Positions 1 through 5,541 are shown, counted from the stretch's first letter. The stretch: 6,054 nucleotides of DNA from CAZTGZ01 sp044339595 (GCA_044339595.1 JBIIVF010000138.1:1-6054), one strand, 5' to 3'. Translations and numbers: made by a program. Notes: generated by a model not told the origin, from the letters alone.

Positions 1-260
1 TGGCCAGATTGCTTTGCTTGAAAGCTGCATGGTTGAAAGATCAGCATTTGAATTATGATCAAGCCAGTGCCATGGCTAAATTATTTGCTTCAGAAACGGC
101 CATGAAAACGACGGTAGAAGCAGTGCAGATTCATGGTGGATACGGTTTTGTGAAGGAATACCATGTTGAACGTCTCATGCGCGATGCCAAGATTACCCAG
201 ATTTATGAAGGAACCTCAGAAATTCAGAGGATTGTAATTTCAAGGGGTATTTTGAGCTAA
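1..260 (+). CDS. acyl-CoA dehydrogenase, C-terminal fragment (5' end outside window)
   Basis: This is the last 85 residues of an FAD-dependent acyl-CoA dehydrogenase; the reading frame is open from base 3 and ends at TAA 258-260, so the gene begins upstream of the window. The family oxidises acyl-CoA thioesters to trans-2-enoyl-CoA and passes electrons to electron-transfer flavoprotein in the cytoplasm. The fragment is the C-terminal helical domain. It shows the conserved QIHGGYGF segment and then the RDAKITQIYEGTSEIQR signature. In medium- and short-chain enzymes the Glu of YEGT (codon 207-209) is the catalytic base that removes the alpha proton. The ending after that motif is normal, so the gene is intact at this end. 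Substrate chain length cannot be told from this part. No intrinsic terminator is visible on the + strand before the convergent gene downstream. Family assignment is secure; the exact substrate is not. Confidence 0.96.
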   Translation, partial: ARLLCLKAAWLKDQHLNYDQASAMAKLFASETAMKTTVEAVQIHGGYGFVKEYHVERLMRDAKITQIYEGTSEIQRIVISRGILS

Positions 261-428
261 ACGAAAGTTGTTATTGACTTTGAATTTCTGCAAGGATTGA
301 TTATTCACACTTTCTAAGGTAAAATCTGTATTGAGTGCACTGAGATGCAATATTCCGGTTGTTTCGATTGCATTTTCTTGGATTTGTGTCTCAATAAATG
401 TCGTATTATAAAATTTTCGTCTGTTCAT
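240..428 (-). CDS. doubtful small ORF, hypothetical protein
   Basis: An open frame of about 62 codons from ATG 426-428 lies in the convergent gap between the acyl-CoA dehydrogenase end and the secreted-protein gene, and its 3' end overlaps the dehydrogenase by about 20 bases in antisense. The product would be polar, rich in Asn, Thr and Gln, with no signal peptide, membrane segment or recognisable motif. There is no Shine-Dalgarno sequence, though that is normal in Bacteroidota. It lies beyond the intrinsic terminator of the upstream - strand gene, so it would need its own promoter, and none was recognised. It is listed because nothing else explains 261-450, but chance is a good explanation. 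Confidence 0.2.
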   Translation of the reverse strand: MNRRKFYNTTFIETQIQENAIETTGILHLSALNTDFTLESVNNQSLQKFKVNNNFRLAQNTP

Positions 429-455
429 CAAATTAACCCTTTTTTCTGATCATTC

Positions 456-485
456 AAAAAAAAAGAGGCTTTCATTGAAGGCCTC
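456..485 (-). terminator. intrinsic terminator of the T9SS secreted-protein gene
   Basis: Read on the - strand, this is a 9-bp stem (GAGGCCTTC with GAAAGCCTC, one G-T wobble) closed by a 3-base loop AAT and followed at once by nine T (the A run 456-464 on the + strand). It lies 34 bases after the stop of the 612-codon gene. The + strand side has no T tract after the stem, so it should not terminate the convergent acyl-CoA dehydrogenase transcript efficiently. Confidence 0.85.
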
Positions 486-519
486 CTTTCGTAAAGTAAC
501 ATTTTGATTGATTTAAATA

Positions 520-2358
520 TCAATGAATGTGAACATTGTGAAAAGTAGAATTTCGTTTAGAATCAATGATTTGTATGTAATATAAACCTGTTTTCAAACC
601 TAATGTGGGGATCATTACTTGATCTGTGTTTCCCTGAACATTTGATTTTTTTATGATCGTTCTACCGACGGCATCCATTACCAATAATTCAGTCCAGTTT
701 CCCGGATTCAAAACTTTGATATTTTCACCGGCGTCAACAGGATTAGGGAATAAGATTACTTGACTGATTTTGCCTCTTTTTACATAGGTGTAATAGGATT
801 TTGATTGGCCGTTGAAATCTAATTGATCTAACCTATACATTAAATCAGAGGTTGATTTTTCTGGGTGGTCGGTTAATTCGTAACTAATCACATGCAAACT
901 TTCTCCTGCAGCCTTTCTGCTTCCAACGTAAGTAATCTTTCCATCCTGAGATAGGGAGTAAACATTAAAATGACTGCTCTGTGTTTCTGAAGCAGTTGCC
1001 CATTGCAATGATATTTTATCGCCGTGTTCCTGACCCCAAAAGTAGAGCAAGTCAACCGGTAATACCGAGCAACCCGCACACGTCACTGCGAATGCCGTAT
1101 CTATGTTAGAATCACCTAATTTCAGATACACTAAATTCGTATCGTGGCTGGAGCTTGAAGCGCATCTCGTTAGCGCCTCATATTTTAAAGACAAAGTGTC
1201 TCCGGGATAAATCTTATATGATTCGTATGGGAATATGGTATCTGCCACAAATCCGGTAAACGTAATGGTTCCTGAATCACCTGACACGGGGTATTGCGAA
1301 GAGTTAATTTTTGTAATCTCACTTCCGGATGCAAAACCTATAAACTTATAGTTAACAGGTAAAATATCAACCAATTGGTCCACCTGCAATATTTCAGTGA
1401 AAGAATTCTTGATATTAAGGGTATAAGTAACCGTGTCGCACGGGTCACAAATGCCGCAACTGGCAGATTTGGTGATACTTGTTTTAATAGCATTTGGGGT
1501 TGTTATGACACCTGTTGAGATAATTCCAAAGTTTCCGGTATACTTGAAATTGGTTGCACCGCTGGTGGTGCCTGAATATGGATTTAACTGTGTAGAGCCA
1601 TTTAATAGAGAATTTTTATAATAAAACACCATCGTTACATTATTAGTTGAACCGCCGGTACCACTGGTTGGAACAAAATAAAGTTTATCAATAGTGCCGA
1701 CCGTTAAACCGTTTACAGCGGAAGCAATAATTTTAGCATTAAGTAATATTACCCGGTCGGCTTTGAAACTGGTATCTCCGTTGGGTTGCATTTCAATTTC
1801 GTCTCCGGATTGTATATTTCCAAAACTATAAACAACGGTATCGATTATGATGGTACCTAAAGCGTCGTAATACACTACTTTATTTGAAAGTATCTGACCA
1901 CCAGCATTGGCACTGATAGAACTACGTGTAATGATGGAAGTATTGAAACTTACAGTGCCAGACTTGTTATCAGAAATTTTGAAATAAAAAGTGGCAGTTA
2001 ATGCATGGGTACACGGGTATTGAACATAGAAATACGTTGTACTTGAATCTCCGGGTAATATTTTACTTGTATTTAATGATGAATCTGCAGGCCCAATGAG
2101 TTTGAAAAGAGAATTTCCCTGAATGCTGTCTAAGCGAACTTGTAATCCAAATAAAGTATCTGTAGCAGATATATTTTTGATTTTAATACCAATGTAAGCT
2201 GCGCGAGGTCCCGAAGTACAAGGATTATTTGAATCAAGCATGAAAAAGGGGGCTGTTGTTCGTGTAATGGTTACCTGACCACCCGTTAAGGCAAAGACAG
2301 AAACGGTCGTCAAAAGAAAAGACATTAAGGAAACAAGGGTAAGACGTAAGTAGTTCAT
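520..2358 (-). CDS. secreted/surface protein with DUF11-like repeat and T9SS C-terminal sorting domain
   Basis: A 612-residue exported protein of unknown specific role. Residues 1-23 form a typical Sec signal peptide (MNYLRLTL followed by a hydrophobic stretch ending near VFA). Residues about 25-295 are beta-rich, Ser/Thr/Gly-rich sequence without a family I recognise. Residues about 296-425 resemble a DUF11/conserved-repeat (Ig-like) module, with phrases such as YTLNIKNSF, VDILPVNYKF and GDTLSLKYEA. Residues 433-530 (LPVDLLYFWG, then LQWATASE and YRLDQLDFNGQS) match the Ig-like segment that commonly precedes the sorting domain in this phylum. Residues about 534-612 are a type A T9SS C-terminal domain: FPNPV at 537-541, VMDAVGRTI, then LKTGLYYIQI. 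The protein should therefore cross the outer membrane through the type IX system and be released or attached to the surface. Cysteines 301, 304 and 307 (CGICDPC), 399, 427 and 430 could form disulfides. The start ATG is fixed by the signal peptide. An intrinsic terminator follows, so it is probably transcribed alone or with the doubtful ORF upstream. Confidence 0.93.
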   Translation of the reverse strand: MNYLRLTLVSLMSFLLTTVSVFALTGGQVTITRTTAPFFMLDSNNPCTSGPRAAYIGIKIKNISATDTLFGLQVRLDSIQGNSLFKLIGPADSSLNTSKILPGDSSTTYFYVQYPCTHALTATFYFKISDNKSGTVSFNTSIITRSSISANAGGQILSNKVVYYDALGTIIIDTVVYSFGNIQSGDEIEMQPNGDTSFKADRVILLNAKIIASAVNGLTVGTIDKLYFVPTSGTGGSTNNVTMVFYYKNSLLNGSTQLNPYSGTTSGATNFKYTGNFGIISTGVITTPNAIKTSITKSASCGICDPCDTVTYTLNIKNSFTEILQVDQLVDILPVNYKFIGFASGSEITKINSSQYPVSGDSGTITFTGFVADTIFPYESYKIYPGDTLSLKYEALTRCASSSSHDTNLVYLKLGDSNIDTAFAVTCAGCSVLPVDLLYFWGQEHGDKISLQWATASETQSSHFNVYSLSQDGKITYVGSRKAAGESLHVISYELTDHPEKSTSDLMYRLDQLDFNGQSKSYYTYVKRGKISQVILFPNPVDAGENIKVLNPGNWTELLVMDAVGRTIIKKSNVQGNTDQVMIPTLGLKTGLYYIQIIDSKRNSTFHNVHIH

Positions 2359-2392
2359 TGAGGAATTCTATTAATGATTAAAATTGGTCAAT

Positions 2393-2659
2393 CTAAATGA
2401 AATTATGCAGTTCGAAAGGAAGCGTATCGTAATTGAACAGTGAAGAGTAAAATGGGTAGGTCTGCTCCGGAGTATTCGCTTCTTTTTTTAAGGTATTTTC
2501 ATCAAGCAGGGCGAATGCATGAGGCCATTTTCTTTTAAATGATCGTGTGGCAAAAGCTGAAATGAGTGAATATGATTTTAGTAAAAATCGAATCTGAAAG
2601 AGAGGTAAAGTAGAATCTCTCAAAAATGAATTTTTTTTTAAATACAACATGAAATCCAT
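2393..2659 (-). CDS. doubtful ORF upstream of the T9SS protein gene, hypothetical
   Basis: An 88-codon frame in the same direction as the 612-residue secreted protein, ending 34 bases before its start. The product would be rich in Phe, Leu and Ser with basic patches. It has no clear signal peptide, no membrane helix of usual length and no motif I recognise. Two in-frame ATGs (ending at 2659 and 2650) are possible starts, and neither has a Shine-Dalgarno sequence. The frame contains a nine-A run on its coding strand (AAAAAAAAA near 2631-2639), which is common in AT-rich noncoding DNA. A TANNTTTG-like box lies about 70 bases upstream. It could be a real small gene, or simply the 5' leader of the secreted-protein mRNA. 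I favour the leader slightly. Confidence 0.27.
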   Translation of the reverse strand: MDFMLYLKKNSFLRDSTLPLFQIRFLLKSYSLISAFATRSFKRKWPHAFALLDENTLKKEANTPEQTYPFYSSLFNYDTLPFELHNFI

Positions 2660-3029
2660 GATTCATGATTAAAGTGGGTTGATATTTAGTAAGGGCGCTT
2701 TTATTGTATATAAATTTTTATCGCGCTCAAAAGTAGAATAAAATTCCAAAATGAGAAAGAATTCCAATTAATTAAATAATGTCTCTTTTTGAATAAATGT
2801 CGTTTTGCCCCACTGTCATTTTTATGATAGCCATGAATTATTAAAAAAAAGCTGTAAAAATGCCCTAAGCATGAATTAGTTTGGTTGGAAAATTTTAGAA
2901 TGCATGTTAGTTCTTCCTAATTTTGCTTGTCATATTGGTTTTGAGAGAGTCAATACAAGGAGTACGAATTTCTAATAAATTGAATTCGAAAACTATGGAG
3001 CAATGCATACGACAACTGAAATAGATGTA
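2660..3029. other. AT-rich intergenic region, no convincing gene
   Basis: About 370 bases between the end of the dehydrogenase gene and the ORF or leader of the secreted-protein gene. All frames are short and interrupted. It should hold the 3' end of the dehydrogenase transcript and the promoter of the secreted-protein unit. Beyond the -7-like box at 2728-2735 I see a weak TTTAT/ATAAA inverted repeat around 2701-2716 and an eight-A run at 2843-2850. There is no strong hairpin, tRNA or tandem repeat. Confidence 0.6.
2728..2735 (-). promoter_or_regulatory. candidate Bacteroidota -7 box (TANNTTTG)
   Basis: On the - strand the bases read TACTTTTG, an exact match to the TANNTTTG -7 consensus of Bacteroidota primary sigma factor promoters. 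It points towards the 88-codon ORF and the T9SS protein gene. No TTTG-type -33 element is present at the usual spacing of about 19-21 bases; the nearest CAAA on the + strand is only 11 bases away. In such AT-rich DNA an 8-base box alone is weak evidence. Confidence 0.35.
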
Positions 3030-4232
3030 TTATTCGGTCACATTGTTTCCGTAATGACTCAGGTATCTATAAGGCGAATGGATTTCGCCATTTTCAGTGA
3101 TCGTTGCCTCCCGGATAATATCGGGGGTCGGATCTTGAATCAAAAGGGGAAAAACGTCTTTTGATAACATTTCGCCGAAGGTTTCTGATGCATTTCTCGG
3201 TAATTCGGCCGGCAAATTAGAAACGGCCATGATATCAATGCAGTTGGATGTATAAGCCGGGCAAATATTTCTATTCTTGGGATCATAGCCAAAAACTGGA
3301 TCTGCGATTTTCGTATCCTTCAACATAATGGGTACACTTCCCTCAATGTCACAACTAATGTCGGCAATTACTTTGATGTTAAAGTCGGCCTGGGTCGTAT
3401 CTTCAACTTGAAAAAGAATATCCATATCCTTCTCCCAATACATGCCATTGATGAGGATGTCTGTATCACAAAAATATTTAGAAAATAAGCAACGATACTC
3501 AGCATGATGCTGATAGAAATGTTTCTTGTTAAAAGGCAGTCCGTGTCTATGCTCATACAATCGGCTATAGTCGAATTGAGCAAAAACAGGATCAGGGAGC
3601 GAAGAGGCAAGGTCTTGTGGATGGATTTCGCGAATACCAGCCAGTTTTAGCAATTCAAGAATACCATGAGCAACCCGGCCTTCGCCTGTAAATGCAATCT
3701 TCAAGGGACCCAACTTGATTTTTTTTAGTTCAAGCTTTAACGCTTCAAAATCATGGCATTGCCACGCAGGTTTGAGTTGGTATTCATTGAACTTCTTACC
3801 CCAAACCAGTAAGGCATTGTAAGCACCCACGATGCCTGCCCAATGACCAAACCCCAGTATCCGACCTCCATCCGGCCATGATAAACATTCATAATCGATC
3901 AACCTGATTTTCTTATGAAGGATGTTGCGAAACATTTCACGGTTATGGGGTTGTTCTTTGATGGTGTGAGAAAAAAACAAATATGTTTTTTGGGGGATGA
4001 GATAGTCAACAGGAACTTCTTTCACGCCGAGAAGGATATCCGCATCTTCCGGATTGCCGGGTTTAATTCCGGCTTGTAAATATTCTTCGTCAGTGTAACA
4101 CCGATCCGGCGAAGGTTCATAGCAGATGTCTAAGCCGGCAAATTGCCGTTGGAGATCCCTGCATTGAATTGGTGTCAGTGCTACCCTGGAATCCGGCGGG
4201 TTTTTTCGTTCACGGAGCAAGACGATTTTCAT
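3030..4232 (-). CDS. NAD(P)-dependent dehydrogenase, AlaDh/PNT fold, LYS1-type saccharopine dehydrogenase-like
   Basis: A 400-residue cytoplasmic enzyme with the AlaDh/PNT N-terminal domain (about 1-140) and a Rossmann NAD(H) domain. The start reads MKIVLLRERK, with R18 in DSRVALTP as in this fold. GVKEVP (K71) and FFSHTIKEQ (H89) align by eye with the catalytic Lys and His of yeast saccharopine dehydrogenase LYS1 (GLKEMP and FAHCYKDQ). The dinucleotide-binding loop is FTGEGRVAHG (Gly183, Gly185, Gly190), and VIADISCDIEGSVP (about 288-301) matches the later conserved Asp-containing loop. The family makes or splits saccharopine, or catalyses a related reductive amination; alanine dehydrogenase is a less likely name because the K/H pattern and length fit LYS1 better. 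The start lies 22 bases after the lipoprotein gene stop, so the two are probably co-transcribed. No partner saccharopine or lysine-catabolism gene is in the window, so the true substrate is inference. No intrinsic terminator with a strong stem follows it. Confidence 0.85.
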   Translation of the reverse strand: MKIVLLRERKNPPDSRVALTPIQCRDLQRQFAGLDICYEPSPDRCYTDEEYLQAGIKPGNPEDADILLGVKEVPVDYLIPQKTYLFFSHTIKEQPHNREMFRNILHKKIRLIDYECLSWPDGGRILGFGHWAGIVGAYNALLVWGKKFNEYQLKPAWQCHDFEALKLELKKIKLGPLKIAFTGEGRVAHGILELLKLAGIREIHPQDLASSLPDPVFAQFDYSRLYEHRHGLPFNKKHFYQHHAEYRCLFSKYFCDTDILINGMYWEKDMDILFQVEDTTQADFNIKVIADISCDIEGSVPIMLKDTKIADPVFGYDPKNRNICPAYTSNCIDIMAVSNLPAELPRNASETFGEMLSKDVFPLLIQDPTPDIIREATITENGEIHSPYRYLSHYGNNVTE

Positions 4233-4254
4233 GCTGCGAAATTAGCAATGATTG

Positions 4255-4695
4255 TTACTTGGAAGGATTTAATGCAGACAATAATGCATCATGCAGAGAT
4301 TTAATGGCAGCAGGGGGGTCGGGTCCCTGCCGACCCCATATCACTTCATAGGTAGCCTCTTTTGAGTGATAAAGGATAAAATAATTCATATTGCCATATT
4401 CTGGTGGAGGTAAATTTTTCCAATCAGTTTTGGCTGCCAGGTTGAATGCGAGGTTGGTGGATTTTTTATGGGCTGATTTTCGGGCCACGAAGACCCCTTC
4501 TGCGCCGTTTTTATCAAAACTTTGCCCATTGGCCAATAGAAAGGTGGATGTCTGGTCTCCTGTAAAACCACCATAAGAACCAATTTCAAGATACTTTTCA
4601 ATTAGAATGGATTGTGCATCTATGGTGGGTAACATGTTTTTGCAAGAAAACAAACTCAAGATTCCAAGACATACAAAGGAAGCGATGGTTTTCAT
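4255..4695 (-). CDS. small predicted lipoprotein, function unknown
   Basis: A 146-residue exported protein. I chose the ATG at 4693-4695 because it gives a clean lipoprotein signal, MKTIASFVCLGILSLFSC, with LFSC as lipobox and Cys18 as the acylated residue. The longer frame would use a TTG at 4719 and add eight polar residues before the signal. After the Cys the protein carries EIGSYGGFTGDQTSTFLLAN (about residues 38-57), a pattern I associate with a widespread small Bacteroidota lipoprotein family with an xxGGGFTG-like core. The C-terminal part has YEVIWGRQGPDPPAA and an amphipathic end helix. It should sit in the cell envelope. The dehydrogenase gene follows after 22 bases, suggesting an operon in which this gene is first. 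The promoter should lie in 4696-4850, but no clear -7 box was found on the - strand. No enzymatic motif is visible. Confidence 0.8.
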   Translation of the reverse strand: MKTIASFVCLGILSLFSCKNMLPTIDAQSILIEKYLEIGSYGGFTGDQTSTFLLANGQSFDKNGAEGVFVARKSAHKKSTNLAFNLAAKTDWKNLPPPEYGNMNYFILYHSKEATYEVIWGRQGPDPPAAIKSLHDALLSALNPSK

Positions 4696-4821
4696 ATTTG
4701 ATTGGATTGAGGTAGGCAATTTAATGAAAAAGACGGGTTGCTCTTCATCTTATGGATGTTAAAAACCATCGTAATTTCCGTCAAATTGTCATCCATGAAA
4801 CCAAATCATATCAATTGGCAT

Positions 4822-4829
4822 TACCTTTG
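4822..4829 (+). promoter_or_regulatory. candidate ssrA promoter, -7 box TACCTTTG
   Basis: TACCTTTG matches the Bacteroidota -7 consensus TANNTTTG and lies 21 bases before the first base of the tmRNA. That would leave a short 5' leader for RNase P to remove. A TTG at 4815-4817 is too close and another at 4786-4788 is too far to be a proper -33 element. Position relative to a highly expressed RNA gene makes this the most credible promoter box in the window. Confidence 0.6.
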
Positions 4830-4850
4830 TGAATAGAGAAAAAACCTCTT

Positions 4851-5221
4851 GGGGCTGACTGGACTTGACGGGCTGTGAATGAGAGGTGTAAGCATGTAGC
4901 GCTTTGGGATGAACGCGCTGAAATATCTCTTCCCAAACAACAAATGGCGAAAATAACTTCGCTATGGCTGCCTAATCTTAGAGATTAAGCATGGTCATCC
5001 TTCTGCCGCAGCCCCGTCCGGGCGGCGACGGATTACAGAGGGTCGAAAACGTCCGGATAGTTCGGTATAATGCCTGCGGGTACTGAACTTATAAGCAGGA
5101 TAAGGTGCAGGTAAGGGCATTGTTTCTCCTGCCGGCACCCGAAAATCAAGAAACAATAAACATGTAGAAAGCATCATCCTTTCCTTCTCCGGACCCGGGT
5201 TCGAATCCCGGCAGCTCCACC
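4851..5221 (+). ncRNA. ssrA: tmRNA (transfer-messenger RNA)
   Basis: A one-piece tmRNA of about 370 nt, which with SmpB frees ribosomes stalled on broken mRNAs and tags the unfinished protein for degradation. The 5' end GGGGCTGACTGGACTTGACGG is the conserved tmRNA start. Bases 4851-4857 pair with 5212-5218 over 7 bp, and the third pair is G-U (4853 with 5216), the identity signal for alanyl-tRNA synthetase. The T-arm is CCGGG, loop TTCGAAT, CCCGG (5195-5211). The tag frame and a hairpin enclosing its stop (TAATC 4973-4977 with GATTA 4983-4987) are present. Pseudoknot-region stems include CCGTC 5014-5018 with GACGG 5027-5031. After the discriminator A (5219) the DNA reads CCC rather than CCA, so the terminal A must be added by the CCA enzyme. 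The 3' end is duplicated in tandem and lies next to an integrase gene, which marks an integration site. Confidence 0.97.
4946..4975 (+). other. tmRNA proteolysis-tag reading frame, GENNFAMAA-stop
   Basis: Starting at the resume codon GGC (4946-4948), preceded by the A-rich AACAACAAAT, the frame encodes GENNFAMAA and stops at TAA 4973-4975. With the alanine carried by the tmRNA itself, the added tag would be A-GENNFAMAA. The ending AMAA is a variant of the common ALAA protease-recognition end. The GENN beginning fits tags I recall from Bacteroidota. The frame, stop and position in the tmRNA all agree. Confidence 0.93.
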
Positions 5222-5230
5222 CAGCTCCAC
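5195..5230 (+). other. probable integration junction (attL-like) at the ssrA 3' end
   Basis: The T-arm and acceptor 3' strand of ssrA (from 5195) are immediately followed by a second copy of the last nine bases, and an integrase gene starts 311 bases further on. The 3' ends of tRNA and tmRNA genes are classical targets of tyrosine recombinases, which restore the RNA gene with element-borne sequence. The exact crossover cannot be placed without the other junction. It would be expected somewhere within the T-loop to acceptor segment. Confidence 0.7.
5212..5230 (+). repeat. tandem duplication of tmRNA 3' terminus (CAGCTCCAC x2)
   Basis: CAGCTCCAC occurs at 5212-5220 and again at 5222-5230, separated by one C. 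The first copy is the functional acceptor-stem strand plus the discriminator base. The second is followed by TT and can fold back (GCTCC 5224-5228 with GGAGC 5234-5238, loop of five). It may be a scar of an earlier insertion or excision, or part of the core site. Confidence 0.9.
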
Positions 5231-5239
5231 TTAGGAGCA

Positions 5240-5274
5240 CTTTCGACTGGCTGATTTCATCAGGTCAGTCAAAG
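5240..5274. repeat. strong hairpin H2 downstream of ssrA
   Basis: GACTGGCTGAT (5245-5255), a three-base loop TTC, and ATCAGGTCAGTC (5259-5270) form an 11-bp stem with one wobble and one bulged base. CTTT/AAAG can extend it with a bulged C. There is no T tract on either strand after it, so it is not a canonical intrinsic terminator, although it sits where an ssrA terminator would be expected. Confidence 0.75.
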
Positions 5275-5295
5275 CACACTAAGCGAATCTTTGCT

Positions 5296-5326
5296 CGCTG
5301 TACGGGACTCAAACCCTCGTCCAGCG
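5296..5326. repeat. hairpin H4 containing a T-arm-like sequence (- strand)
   Basis: CGCTG (5296-5300) pairs with CAGCG (5322-5326), and after one mismatch ACGGG pairs with CTCGT allowing one wobble, leaving a nine-base loop. Read on the - strand the hairpin contains GGGTTTGAGTCCC, which differs at two of 13 positions from the ssrA T-loop region GGGTTCGAATCCC. A smaller overlapping inverted repeat AGCGA/TCGCT (5282-5286 and 5295-5299) would compete with its left arm. Confidence 0.65.
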
Positions 5327-5329
5327 GGC

Positions 5330-5351
5330 GTTGAGGAGCATTCATCTCAAC
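5330..5351. repeat. inverted repeat H5 (GTTGAG/CTCAAC)
   Basis: A perfect 6-bp inverted repeat, GTTGAG at 5330-5335 and CTCAAC at 5346-5351, with a ten-base spacer. It closes the GC-rich hairpin cluster; after it the composition drops sharply. The downstream ATTATTTCAAAG is not a proper T tract, so terminator function is doubtful. Confidence 0.5.
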
Positions 5352-5427
5352 ATTATTTCAAAGCACTTTTATTGGACTTGTTGTAAATGCAGATTTATAT
5401 AGAATGATCTGTCTAGGTTAAAATAAT

Positions 5428-5482
5428 TGCCAAAAAGGGAACCTCAGTTCCTGATGATGTGATTTAGGTCGCATATTTGGCA
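5428..5482. repeat. nested inverted repeats upstream of the integrase gene
   Basis: The outer arms TGCCAAA (5428-5434) and TTTGGCA (5476-5482) are perfect over 7 bp. Between them a 6-bp hairpin GGGAAC/GTTCCT (5437-5452, one G-T wobble) has a four-base loop. Placed 60-115 bases ahead of the integrase start, this is a candidate operator or recombination-protein binding site. It has no T tract typical of a terminator directly after the inner stem. Confidence 0.5.
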
Positions 5483-5541
5483 CCAATTTTTCCGTAACAC
5501 TTGTATTCATTGACGTTTCCGCTGGTTTAAATTTTTAAATT

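Larger units (their letters stand above)
5231..5541. other. non-coding junction region between ssrA and integrase
   Basis: No credible gene lies here. The first 120 bases are a GC-rich series of hairpins (see individual entries). From about 5352 the DNA becomes AT-rich and holds a GGGAAC/GTTCCT hairpin (5437-5442 and 5447-5452, loop CTCA) nested inside a wider TGCCAAA/TTTGGCA inverted repeat (5428-5434 and 5476-5482). Short direct repeats include AGGAGCA (5233-5239 and 5334-5340) and AGCACTTT (5236-5243 and 5362-5369). Such repeats are what arm-type integrase or excisionase binding sites look like, but that role is inference. No perfect TANNTTTG box for the integrase was found. Confidence 0.6.

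Noticed and set aside
888..1079. 63-codon - strand ORF inside the secreted-protein gene
   Set aside because: Alternative frame within a well-supported 612-residue protein, with no motif or separate start signal.
1433..1621. 62-codon + strand ORF
   Set aside because: Antisense shadow of the secreted-protein gene.
2843..2870. Possible - strand terminator of the dehydrogenase gene (eight-T tract after GCT...AGC)
   Set aside because: The stem is only 3 bp with a 14-base loop, so it is too weak to call.
3368..3610. 80-codon - strand ORF
   Set aside because: Out-of-frame shadow inside the dehydrogenase gene, which has clear catalytic and cofactor motifs in its own frame.
4169..4351. 60-codon + strand ORF
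   Set aside because: Antisense across the dehydrogenase start and the lipoprotein end, with no supporting feature.
4386..4601. Overlapping ORFs on both strands (4386-4601 - and 4391-4576 +)
   Set aside because: Both are shadows of the lipoprotein gene, whose signal peptide and lipobox fix the real frame.
4995..5240. 81-codon - strand ORF with SCRDSNPGP-like start
   Set aside because: It is antisense to ssrA. The SCRDSNPGP phrase is the usual artefact of translating the complement of a T-arm and acceptor end, not a protein.
5222..5351. CRISPR array or tandem-repeat array
   Set aside because: The repeats are inverted hairpin arms and isolated 7-8 base matches, with no regular repeat-spacer unit.
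5474..5490. TTTGGCACCAATTTTT as a possible terminator before the integrase
   Set aside because: The near-palindrome leaves a two-base loop or only a 3-bp stem, so a functional hairpin is unlikely despite the five T.
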